A stretch of 64,000 nucleotides of DNA from Tritrichomonas foetus (Eukaryota > Parabasalia > Tritrichomonadida > Tritrichomonadidae). The translations under genes and the position numbers were made by a program. How positions within the stretch are numbered: position 1 is the first letter of the stretch; the number at the start of each line of letters is the position of its first letter. Of the stretch, positions 49,449 to 61,955 are shown piece by piece. Location: positions 1 through 64,000 of the forward strand of contig MLAK01000734.1 in the NCBI GenBank assembly GCA_001839685.1, in the 5' to 3' direction. Below the pieces are notes generated by a model that saw nothing but the letters and a program-made list of their open reading frames with translations, was not told the origin of the DNA and did not search any database.

Positions 49449-50279
49449 ATGAGCGCAAGCTTGAAGAAAACGTCAGATGAAGCAATCATCGGAAGTATGG
49501 CGATGAAAAACTACCATGTAGCTATCGTCCTTTTAGAACAACTTCAACACGAGCACATGAAATTCTCGAAAGAAAACCAAGTTCGACTTGTTGAATGTTT
49601 AATTCACGTCGGAAGGTATCTCGATGCCTTTAATTATATACGCGAGTTCAGCGAGAAAGGAAATAATCTTCGATCTTTAACCTTTTTGAAAGGATACGCA
49701 TATTATATGACCTCAGAATATTATAACGCCAGAGACATTTTTAATCAGGAGCCAGATTGGGCCCGGTGGGCTGCAAAATGCAAATTAATGCTTGACATCA
49801 CGTCGGGCAAGCGAAAAATAATTGAAATTGGAGAGCCAGCGAAAATTCCAAATCCTGACGAAATTAATCCAAATATTACTCAATCAGGCAAAAAGATCAC
49901 ATTTTCATTCCCGGTTAAAAACGTGCCCAAAGATAGAGTCGATGTAACACTTCTTCCGTACTCGCTTGATGTAACAATCAAAATTGACAATTCAAAAATT
50001 GTGAAAGAATATGAGTTGGCAAAATCTGTTTCTCCTCAATCTCTCGATATCATAACTAATGAAGAATCAGTCGAAATATCATTCGATAAGGAAGTAGATG
50101 AACCTTGGGAGAAAGTTGTGATTTCGCCAGAATCACTCCAAGATTTAAATGTATCACTCGAATCGATAATCACCGCATTAGATGAGATTCCAAATTATTC
50201 CGACCAAGAAGCATCAGAAATGTTTGAGCAATCCCAGAGGCTTGTGATGGGAGACTCACCTAAAGGACAACAATTATGA
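49449..50279 (+). CDS. SGT1-like co-chaperone (TPR plus CS domain)
   Basis: A 276-residue protein. Residues about 8-120 are TPR-like helices (DEAIIGSMAMKNYHVAIVLL, EQLQHE, GRYLDAFNYIREF, LKGYAYYMTSEYYNARDIF). Residues about 155-230 form a CS domain (KITFSFPVKNVPKDRVDVTL, LDVTIKIDNSK, SVEISFDKEVDEPWEKV), the p23-like fold that binds HSP90. The C-terminus (SDQEASEMFEQSQRLVMGDS) is a shortened SGS-like segment. This is the SGT1 plan, acting with HSP90 and SKP1 in kinetochore and ubiquitin-ligase assembly. The longest frame includes a TTG before the ATG; the ATG at 49449 is chosen. Confidence 0.85.
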   Translation: MSASLKKTSDEAIIGSMAMKNYHVAIVLLEQLQHEHMKFSKENQVRLVECLIHVGRYLDAFNYIREFSEKGNNLRSLTFLKGYAYYMTSEYYNARDIFNQEPDWARWAAKCKLMLDITSGKRKIIEIGEPAKIPNPDEINPNITQSGKKITFSFPVKNVPKDRVDVTLLPYSLDVTIKIDNSKIVKEYELAKSVSPQSLDIITNEESVEISFDKEVDEPWEKVVISPESLQDLNVSLESIITALDEIPNYSDQEASEMFEQSQRLVMGDSPKGQQL

Positions 50280-50969
50280 ATACGTAATTTTAGTCGAAAA
50301 AAATGTTTTGTTTCGTTTGTATATAAATTTTTCTATATCATATAAATGTTTACTATTTTATCTATTCTTTTTTTAATTGTTCGGAATTTATCTATAAATG
50401 TTAAACCAAGATTAATCAAAGTAACCTGTAATTGAGGTGTTTGTTTATATAATTCACCATATTTCCCAATTAGTTTGACCTTAAACCACTATGTTAATTG
50501 TTCATCAACAAAAAAAAAATTAAACTGGAAAGGAATACCTTTGGCTGGTGAAAACTCTTAATGTTCTCTCAAAAAACTATAAACTTGCTAGTAAATCGAT
50601 ACATTTTTCATGTATTGGCAGAAAAAGTGAAGGTGATATGAAAATCAAAAAAAAAGGATTAACAAAACGCGCTGTTTTTATTCATGGCAATAATTCGGGA
50701 CTTTACAAGAAAAATATCTTTATTAATTGAGTATGCATCAACCAATCACATAACATATCTCTCTAAATAACATGTATATTGGCTTCGTTTCTTTCAGAAT
50801 TGGAAATCTGGATTTTGAGAGGATATTTTTCTGTATATATTCAAATATTTGAAAGTCACGATTGTTAACAATATTGAATAATTGAAGAGGTTAACGAAAT
50901 TGAAAGCTATAACATTTTAATTGAAAAGGTAGTATTGAATATTTTATTTCATATTTTTCTAATCGACTC
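50280..50969. other. Intergenic region upstream of the fucosidase
   Basis: About 690 AT-rich bases. A 60-codon open frame at 50548 is basic and low complexity and I do not support it. The fucosidase start lies in CGACTCATGATTTTTC, where TCATG could be an initiator overlapping the ATG. Confidence 0.45.
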
Positions 50970-53900
50970 ATGATTTTTCTAGTCTCAGTACTAGCCTTTA
51001 CCAATAACAACGATTTGAGGCTTTGGTATGATACTCCATCGTCAAGTACTACGCTTAAAGGGGCCTCCAAAAATGATGATTATTTCGAGATATGGCAACA
51101 AAACACCATTCCTCTCGGAAACGGATTTATAGGTGCTAACATCTATGGTGAAATTTCTTGTGAGCGACTGTCATTCAACGAAGAGACACTGTGGACAGGC
51201 GGTCCCTCTGCGAGTCGGCCGGACTACATTGGAGGCAACTTGCCAGAAAAAGGAAGATACGGCCAGACATTAAAAGAGATCCGAGATATGTACGAACAAG
51301 GAGATGAAGATGGCGCTTATCAGAAATCAGAAGATTTGATTGGAGCCGGAGAAAATGATGGATATGGCTCGTACCAAATATGGGGTGAAATTTATCTGGA
51401 TTTTGGTTTCGAATCATCGAAAGCTTCCAATTATGTTCGCTACTTAGATATTAACAATGCTACAAGTGTTGTTCAATTCGATTATCAAGATACTTTTTAC
51501 AAACGTGTGTACTTTATCTCTTATCCCCGTAATGTGCTCTGTATAAAGCTATCTAAAGATGGCGAGGCAAAACTAAGCCTCGATGTCAAATTCCCGATAT
51601 CAAGAAACGCAGAGTATAAAGTTGCCAATCATATTCTCGAATCTTTCGGACAAGTTGAAGACAACCAACTCCGATTCTTATCACAACTTGCTGTAACAAC
51701 AACAGGAGGAACTATCACTGATAGAGAGGATTATATTCGTGTTGATGATGCTGATGAAGTGGTTATTTATGTTGTTGCGAAAACTGATTACAAGCAGATA
51801 TATCCACATTATCGTACTGGCGAATCGATGGATGATATTCGCAAAGTAGTTTCAAAGAATATCAGCAATATTATGGAAATGACATATGACAATATCCTTC
51901 AAGAGCACATCAAGGACTATACTCAATATTTTAATCGTGTAAAAATCGATCTTAATCAAAAACCAGCACAAATCCCGACAAACAATCTCATTTCAGGATA
52001 TAGGAACAATTTGAATTCACCAGAAGAAGATCGGCAATTAGAGACACTTTTCTTCCAATATGGTAGATATCTTCAATTGGCAGCTTCGCGTGAAAATAAT
52101 CAACTTCCAATCAATGGTGAAGGCATTTGGAATGGATTAAATGAAGGTGTTCCTTGGAGTGATGACTTCCATTTAAATATCAATCTTCAAATGGCATACT
52201 TTCCAACATATGTAACAGATCTTCATGAATGCTCAATTCCACTTCTTGAGTACATCGATGCATTGCGGGCCCCAGGAAGAGTTACAGCATCAATATATGC
52301 TGGAATTACAAGCACAGAAGAAAATCCAGAAAATGGCTACCTTGTCCACACTCAAAATACACCATTTGGATGGACATGCCCAGGATGGAGTTATGACTGG
52401 GGTTGGGGACCTGGTGGTGGTCCGTGGATTTTGCACAATTGTTTTGAACATTATCAATATACTCGTGATATTAAAACTTTGAAGAACAAGATCTATCCAA
52501 TGATGAAAGAAGAAGCTCGTTTCTATGAACAATTCTTGAAATATGAAACACCAGATAGTAAACTGATCATTTCATCACCATCATATTCTCCTGAACAGGG
52601 CCCAAGAACAAATGGCAATATTTATGACCAGCAAATAGTGTGGCAATTTTTCACAGATTGTATTGAAGCTGCAAAAGAATTAAATGTTGATTCGGGAAAC
52701 ATTACTGAATGGAAGAGAATTATCAAAGAATTGAAGCCACCTGTTCAAGTTGGTGAATCAGGTCAAATCAAAGAATGGTTCAATGAACATCAACTTGGCA
52801 CAATTGGACAAAAAGGACATCGTCATATGTCTCATTTACTCGCACTTTATCCTTTCAGTCTCATCAATCTCGAAACGCCCGAATGGATCGAAGCTGCAAA
52901 AGTATCTCTATATGACAGAGGAGACTTAAGTACAGGATGGGCATGTTCACAAAGAATCTGTGCATGGGCAAGAGCAGGTGATGGAAATCATGCTTATACA
53001 ATATATCATAATTTGCTGAGTAATTGCGTCTATAATAACTTATGGGATTCACATCCACCTTTTCAAATTGATGGAAACTTCGGCTCAATAGCAGGTGTTT
53101 GCGAAATGATAATGCAATCTCACATGAAATCAATTTATCTTCTTCCTTCACTTCCTGATACTTGGCCGACTGGCTCTATTGATGGCCTTGTTGCAAGAGG
53201 AAACTTTAAGTTAAACATTTCATGGGCCAATATGCATTTAACTGAATGTTCAATTTATTCTCGTTCAGGTTTGAAATGTAGGCTTCATTATACCAATCTT
53301 GCCAGAGCTAAAGTTGTCAAAAGAAATCACCGAATTCATTCCGTAAAATTCAATATAATTGATGAAAACACGATTGAATTCGATACTATTCAAGGTGAAA
53401 CCTATATTATTTCTGATATTCCTCAGTTCGAAGAAGCTATTGTTCCAGAAAATATAAAATGCTTCCGAATATCATCAGATAAAGTTCATATAAAGTGGAC
53501 CAAAATTGATGATGTAAATTCTTATTTTGTATATCGACAGATTGGGTCTTCACTTCCAGAATTAATTGCCAATATATCGGAAGCAACTTTTAATGATACA
53601 ATTGCAGATGAATATGACCAACAAGTTAAATACTATGTATCAACACAGCAAAACTCAGTGAAATCAATCCCATCAACGATTATTGATATTCGATATCTTA
53701 CCGATGTTTATGAATCTAGTCCATCTATCCACTTTGATAGTCGCTACATTCGAGTTTATCGTGAAGACTCCCCTAGTGAGCATGCTAGAATCATTGATTA
53801 TGCCAAGCCGTATGAGCCAATAGAATTTGATTTTGTTGGAAAATCACTTTATATTATTGCCAAAGAAGGAGAAAATTATTCAGATTTTCGTGTCAAAATA

Positions 53901-54434
53901 AATGATAGAATTGAAGTGAAAGTAAACATGAATGATAACAATAGGAAGTCTAGAGAGCCAATATATGTGTATACTTTCGAGAAAGAGGAATATCATCATA
54001 TAACAATGGCAGCATATCAAGATGATTGGAAAGATGTTGATTTTTATGGTTTTGTTGTTGGACACGAAGATATTATTTCTCCAACAACTCCACCAGATCC
54101 AACAACTCATACACTTGATCCAACAATCACTCATACTCATACATCAACAGAAACAGCAACTGAAACTCAAACAGCATCAATTACACGAACCTTAACTCAA
54201 ACCATCACACAAACTGATATATCATCTTTCATAAGTTCAGATTTCCCAATTACTGCATCAGAAACACTAGAACCTACATCATCAGACGAATCAAATTCAC
54301 TATCACTTGGATCTGTAATTGGAATAACGGTTGGAATAGTACTTGCTATTAATGTCATTGCTGTTATTATTGTTCTCATTGTGTGCCAAAAAGTCAAGAA
54401 GAATCATGTTCTTCAGTATGAATCAATTAATTAA
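50970..54434 (+). CDS. Membrane-anchored GH95 alpha-L-fucosidase
   Basis: A 1,154-residue surface enzyme. A short signal peptide (MIFLVSVLAF) precedes the GH95 N-terminal beta-sandwich (LRLWYDTPS, IPLGNGFIGANIYGEISCER, LSFNEETLWTGGPS) and the (alpha/alpha)6 catalytic barrel. The expected catalytic residues are present: Asn403 and Asn405 in DFHLNINLQMAYF, Glu542 in SPSYSPEQGP (general acid) and Asp701 in PPFQIDGNFG. GH95 enzymes release alpha-1,2-linked L-fucose by inversion. After the barrel come a fibronectin-III-like domain (about 830-910), a further beta domain, a Thr/Pro-rich stalk (about 1030-1110), one transmembrane helix (about 1116-1140) and a short tail KVKKNHVLQYESIN. It therefore faces outwards, fit for trimming host mucin glycans. 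It lies tail to tail with a GH2 beta-galactosidase. The family is mainly bacterial, so lateral acquisition is likely. Confidence 0.92.
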   Translation: MIFLVSVLAFTNNNDLRLWYDTPSSSTTLKGASKNDDYFEIWQQNTIPLGNGFIGANIYGEISCERLSFNEETLWTGGPSASRPDYIGGNLPEKGRYGQTLKEIRDMYEQGDEDGAYQKSEDLIGAGENDGYGSYQIWGEIYLDFGFESSKASNYVRYLDINNATSVVQFDYQDTFYKRVYFISYPRNVLCIKLSKDGEAKLSLDVKFPISRNAEYKVANHILESFGQVEDNQLRFLSQLAVTTTGGTITDREDYIRVDDADEVVIYVVAKTDYKQIYPHYRTGESMDDIRKVVSKNISNIMEMTYDNILQEHIKDYTQYFNRVKIDLNQKPAQIPTNNLISGYRNNLNSPEEDRQLETLFFQYGRYLQLAASRENNQLPINGEGIWNGLNEGVPWSDDFHLNINLQMAYFPTYVTDLHECSIPLLEYIDALRAPGRVTASIYAGITSTEENPENGYLVHTQNTPFGWTCPGWSYDWGWGPGGGPWILHNCFEHYQYTRDIKTLKNKIYPMMKEEARFYEQFLKYETPDSKLIISSPSYSPEQGPRTNGNIYDQQIVWQFFTDCIEAAKELNVDSGNITEWKRIIKELKPPVQVGESGQIKEWFNEHQLGTIGQKGHRHMSHLLALYPFSLINLETPEWIEAAKVSLYDRGDLSTGWACSQRICAWARAGDGNHAYTIYHNLLSNCVYNNLWDSHPPFQIDGNFGSIAGVCEMIMQSHMKSIYLLPSLPDTWPTGSIDGLVARGNFKLNISWANMHLTECSIYSRSGLKCRLHYTNLARAKVVKRNHRIHSVKFNIIDENTIEFDTIQGETYIISDIPQFEEAIVPENIKCFRISSDKVHIKWTKIDDVNSYFVYRQIGSSLPELIANISEATFNDTIADEYDQQVKYYVSTQQNSVKSIPSTIIDIRYLTDVYESSPSIHFDSRYIRVYREDSPSEHARIIDYAKPYEPIEFDFVGKSLYIIAKEGENYSDFRVKINDRIEVKVNMNDNNRKSREPIYVYTFEKEEYHHITMAAYQDDWKDVDFYGFVVGHEDIISPTTPPDPTTHTLDPTITHTHTSTETATETQTASITRTLTQTITQTDISSFISSDFPITASETLEPTSSDESNSLSLGSVIGITVGIVLAINVIAVIIVLIVCQKVKKNHVLQYESIN

Positions 54435-54755
54435 TCAGTGGATTAACCAGAATTTTTTAATAAAATAAACTTAGATTTCAATCTCAAGTGAATATTATTA
54501 CAAAGTCTTTCTCCTTCTTAATTATTTAAGATTTTAAAATAAACCTAGAATATTTCATATATTTATTATACAACTCACATTCTTATTACGATTCCATGGA
54601 TAATTAATAAATGATTAATGATATGTAAACGATAATTCATAAACTTAAACAACACAATAAATTTTATATTCAAAAAACACAAGTAAGAGAAAAACTAATA
54701 TTTTTATTTTTTTGGAATAACGACTATATCTATTAAGGTTAGAAATAATGAGATC
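54435..54755. other. Convergent region between the two glycosidase genes
   Basis: About 320 AT-rich bases holding the 3' ends of the fucosidase and beta-galactosidase genes. No other feature seen. Confidence 0.5.
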
Positions 54756-56303
54756 TTATTGATAACGATATTTAACTTTCTCTGGAATTTCTTCAGAGTT
54801 GTTGATCGGAATCATTGTAAAACCTAAATAATATTCACCATCAGAATAAATAACATCATCAGGTTGATCTCCCCATGAGTCCAAACCAGCTAATCCCATC
54901 ATTTTATAATCGACATTAACTTCAACATAATCTTGGAATTGAATATCATCAATATGATGCTGCCTGCGAAGAATATTATGTGCTTCCCATTCGTTGTGTT
55001 GTGGTGGTTCACCGGTATGGAAACAATCATCAAAGTTCTTCCATTGATACTCAAGTTGGGTTTGGTCTTCATCATCGAAGTCTGAAACACAGTTTCTTAA
55101 AGTGTTAAATTCAAATGTACTTTCTGATGCAAAAAGTAATCCTTTTCCTTTTTCACCATCTTCTTGTATCGAAAACCAACGAACATCAGTGTGATGACCA
55201 TTTTCTTGTGGACGAACATATGGGAAATACATATCTTCGGCAGTTGATTTAAAATGACCAACTTGTGTTGATGCTTTGCGATCAATATAATTCTCTTCTG
55301 GCCCTCTTCCGAAATACTGAACATTATGAAGTTTCTTATTTGTTCTGAACTTTAGTCCAAGTCGTGGAATATCTATTAACCATTCGGCACCTCCTGGACA
55401 TTTATAATAACAACGTACAGAAACAACACCTGTTGACATAATATGATAAACAACTTCATACGTGCGCCAATTATAAAGATCATATCTGACGTAAATTTCT
55501 GCACGCTTATTTCCTTCGAAGAGAGAGTACTCTAAGTTTCCAACATAAAGATTATTCGTCATCTCTTTCCATGCTTGCTGGCGTGAAGGCATTCCATTTC
55601 CATAATCATTATCTGTTGGTCCACGCCAGAAGTTTGGACGGAAGCCAAATTCATCATTACAAAAATCGTATTCATAACCATCTACTTTGTATGATATTAC
55701 TGAACTTCGAGCACGCTCGAAAACAAATTCGACTTTTGATGATTTCACATATATTTTTCCATCAGATTCATATACGGATAAATCAGGTCCAGAATCTTGC
55801 ATTGATATTGGGGCTTCTTTATTTTCAATATCAAGTTGGAATTGCTCTTTTGCAACTTCATGTCCTTTTGGAATAAGTGGAAGATCAACTTTGGTTTTCA
55901 CTGAAAAATTAATGAAATATTCTGTAGCTATTTCTGGAACAAGATCACTAATATCAATAGAAACAAGCATAGATTTTTTGGGTTTGATATTGCAATCTAA
56001 TATTTTGGTTCGTAGAACTTCAATATTCTTGCAAACAGAATATGTGATTTCATAATCTGATAAATCTGTGAAATCAAATCTATTTGTAATTTTGAAGATG
56101 TTTTTCTCTTTATCGATAAGTTCAAATTGTATATATTGGTAAACATACTTGACTTCAGCAAGGGCTGGATGTAATGTCTCACGATCAGCATGAATTAATC
56201 CATTAATATTAAAATTGCCATCACTTGGAGCATTAACACCATAATCTCCTCCATATGTATAGGGTGTCCGGTAATGTGATGTCACTAAGTATAATAAAGT
56301 CAT
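54756..56303 (-). CDS. Beta-galactosidase C-terminal part, start supplied by transposon
   Basis: Open from inside the mariner end. The first ATG in frame (56303) lies in the element and would add about 15 transposon-encoded residues (MTLLYLVTSHYRTPY) before the host sequence TYGGDYGVNAPSDGNFNING. The rest covers LacZ domain 4 and the Bgal_small_N domain (EFGFRPNFWRGPTDNDYGNG, then RLGLKFRTNKKLHNVQYFGR, GPEENYIDRK), ending in WGDQPDDVIYSDGEYYLGFT. It holds no catalytic carboxylate of the acid/base or nucleophile pair. Whether it is transcribed is unknown. An N base at 56331 lies in the longer frame upstream and could be a stop there. Confidence 0.7.
   Translation of the reverse strand: MTLLYLVTSHYRTPYTYGGDYGVNAPSDGNFNINGLIHADRETLHPALAEVKYVYQYIQFELIDKEKNIFKITNRFDFTDLSDYEITYSVCKNIEVLRTKILDCNIKPKKSMLVSIDISDLVPEIATEYFINFSVKTKVDLPLIPKGHEVAKEQFQLDIENKEAPISMQDSGPDLSVYESDGKIYVKSSKVEFVFERARSSVISYKVDGYEYDFCNDEFGFRPNFWRGPTDNDYGNGMPSRQQAWKEMTNNLYVGNLEYSLFEGNKRAEIYVRYDLYNWRTYEVVYHIMSTGVVSVRCYYKCPGGAEWLIDIPRLGLKFRTNKKLHNVQYFGRGPEENYIDRKASTQVGHFKSTAEDMYFPYVRPQENGHHTDVRWFSIQEDGEKGKGLLFASESTFEFNTLRNCVSDFDDEDQTQLEYQWKNFDDCFHTGEPPQHNEWEAHNILRRQHHIDDIQFQDYVEVNVDYKMMGLAGLDSWGDQPDDVIYSDGEYYLGFTMIPINNSEEIPEKVKYRYQ
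56260..56287. repeat. Mariner terminal inverted repeat, left
   Basis: 28 bases beginning TAGGGTGTCCGGTAAT and ending GTGATGTCACTA. Its reverse complement at 57522-57549 differs at four adjacent positions (13-16). Confidence 0.95.
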
Positions 56304-56335
56304 TTCTAATAAGTCATTTTTTATTGATAANTATT

Positions 56336-57346
56336 TCAAAATATGTAGTCTCCATTGGCATCAATAACTTTTTTCAGTCTATTTTGCCATTCTGCAAAAA
56401 CTGAAAACAAAGTTTCCGATGGAATTTCATTGAAAATTTGGACTATTGTTTGAATCAAATGGCTTGGTGATTCAAAAACAATTCCTTTAACTTTTTCTTT
56501 AATAGTTCCAAATAAAAAAAAGTCGCTAGGCGCCAAATCAGGTGAATATGCCGGATGTGGAACTGATTCTAGTGAGTTTTCATTTATATATTTTTTGACA
56601 ATTTTTGCCACATGAGGCTTTGCATTGTCATAATGAACAAATAATTTTTTATAATTATTCGAGTTTTTAAACTCAACAATTTTTGACATAATGGCTGTAA
56701 TATAATATGCAGCATTAAACTTTTCATTTGGCGGCAAAACATCAATATGAATTATCCCATGAGGGTTCCAAAATACAGTCACCATAAATTTAGTGATCTG
56801 AAACCCTGGATTTTGAATAGTTGGGATTACTGAGTTTTCAGGAATCCATTGTGTATTGAAATCAGTCTTGGAATAAAACCAAGACTCATCTCCTGTTATT
56901 AAAAAGGTGAAATTAGTTTTTTGTTCTGCATTCAAAATTTTAAGAAGTTTTTTTGCCAATAAAACTCTATTGGCCTTTTGATTTTCTGTTAGAATATGTG
57001 GCACCCATCGAAGATGCACATGTTTATACATTAATTTTGATGTTAAACGATCATAAATTGTCGATTTTGGTTCACCTAAAACATTAGCAATATATCGACA
57101 CGATGAATGTGGAAATTCGGTTAAAACATCTAAAATTTTCCAGTCAAGAATATCATAACTTTGGCACTTTTTCTCTTTTTTCACAGGCTGTGTGTTTTGA
57201 CTTCTGTTCAGTTCTGCCATGACTCGGTAGATTTGTCTTTGAGACAAACATTTTTCTTTCAAGACACTCTTCATTTCTTCATATATTTCTTTGCCCCTTT
57301 TTCCTTCAAGCTGCAGAAAAGTTATGATTGAATGTTGATCAATCAT
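56336..57346 (-). CDS. Mariner transposase (DD34D)
   Basis: An intact 336-residue transposase. The N-terminal half has two helix-turn-helix units that bind the inverted repeats (LQLEGKRGKEIYEEM, CRYIANVLGEPKSTIYDRL), followed by the mariner linker WVPHILTENQK. The catalytic triad is complete: Asp153 in TGDESWF, Asp240 in VHYDNAKPH and Asp275 in YSPDLAPSDFFLF, with 34 residues between the last two. All key features of an active cut-and-paste transposase are present, so mobility is plausible. An imperfect 21-base palindrome with arms AAACGTGCA and TGTACGTTT sits about 10 bases upstream of the ATG (57355-57375) and may be its promoter. Confidence 0.95.
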   Translation of the reverse strand: MIDQHSIITFLQLEGKRGKEIYEEMKSVLKEKCLSQRQIYRVMAELNRSQNTQPVKKEKKCQSYDILDWKILDVLTEFPHSSCRYIANVLGEPKSTIYDRLTSKLMYKHVHLRWVPHILTENQKANRVLLAKKLLKILNAEQKTNFTFLITGDESWFYSKTDFNTQWIPENSVIPTIQNPGFQITKFMVTVFWNPHGIIHIDVLPPNEKFNAAYYITAIMSKIVEFKNSNNYKKLFVHYDNAKPHVAKIVKKYINENSLESVPHPAYSPDLAPSDFFLFGTIKEKVKGIVFESPSHLIQTIVQIFNEIPSETLFSVFAEWQNRLKKVIDANGDYIF

Positions 57347-57521
57347 TTTTTAATAAACGTGCATCGTGTACGTTTATAAATTATTCTTTTTTTTTATGAA
57401 AAAGATTCTTTATCTCTATTTTCAGTCAAGAGAAAAAAAAATTGTTTTCAAAATTTTTATGTTAACATTGCATAGTTTATTATTTATAAATATAATGTAT
57501 TGATTTCACTTCTAATGTGGG

Positions 57522-61229
<3,708 letters not shown>

Positions 61230-61955
61230 TTATTTTTTAGCTGGAGGCTGTTCACAAACGAACACTTTTTCCATGAGTTCCTGACCAACAATTAGCTGAA
61301 GTGTTACAGACGCCTTCTGGATCGATGTGGAGAATTCGACGAATATATCATTCATATCTGACATTGGCTTCTGAAGGAGGGCTTCTCGATTTCCCCAATA
61401 GTCGTCAATTGATTCGATAAACTTTTGCTGCATTTCAGCGACTTTCTTTGTCTTATCTTCCACTTTTTCTTGATATCGCTGAATTTCAGCAGGCTGTTTA
61501 TTTTTCTGTTGCAACTTGGCGAGCTTTTCTTTATTTTGTTCGAGGAGGATGCGCATTTTGTCGTGCTCTTTTTTGAGGTTTTCTAATTCGACGAGTTGAT
61601 TCTGTAATTGCTTAACTGGAGCTAAAACCGTATCGTTGATTTTCACGATGACCACTTCTTCGCAGAGTTTGATTGGCTCACTCAAATTATTGAAGGCTTG
61701 GTTAAACTCTTGAGGTTCACTTTCGGGAATTGTATCAACAGCGATACTAATGCATTTGTACGCTTCGTCAAAAGTTTGGCTTAGCTTGCTGAGTTGGAGG
61801 ACGATTCCTTGAGCATGATCGATGAACTCTTTTGAACGAGTTTTTAATTCGTTGAAACGACTATAGGCTTCTGTGAATTTAGGATCCTCTTCGGTATTAC
61901 TAGACTTGATTTTACCGATCATAGCGGTCGTATTTTGCTTGATTTTCTTCCACAT
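61230..61955 (-). CDS. BAR-domain protein
   Basis: A 241-residue helical protein. The pattern of three long amphipathic helices (about residues 25-85, 95-160 and 165-225) with segments KFTEAYSRFNELKTRSKEF, LSEPIKLCEEVVIVKINDTV, LAPVKQLQNQLVELENLKKE and IDDYWGNREALLQKPMSDMN matches the BAR domain of amphiphysin/endophilin/bridging-integrator proteins, which form a curved dimer that senses or bends membranes during endocytosis. An N-terminal amphipathic stretch (MWKKIKQNTTAMIGKI) could be the N-BAR helix. There is no SH3 domain, so it is a BAR-only form, about the size of the domain itself. The first ATG at 61955 is used. Confidence 0.75.
   Translation of the reverse strand: MWKKIKQNTTAMIGKIKSSNTEEDPKFTEAYSRFNELKTRSKEFIDHAQGIVLQLSKLSQTFDEAYKCISIAVDTIPESEPQEFNQAFNNLSEPIKLCEEVVIVKINDTVLAPVKQLQNQLVELENLKKEHDKMRILLEQNKEKLAKLQQKNKQPAEIQRYQEKVEDKTKKVAEMQQKFIESIDDYWGNREALLQKPMSDMNDIFVEFSTSIQKASVTLQLIVGQELMEKVFVCEQPPAKK

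Noticed and set aside
50548..50730. 60-codon frame upstream of the fucosidase
   Set aside because: Short, Lys/Asn-rich, no initiator-like context and no family resemblance.
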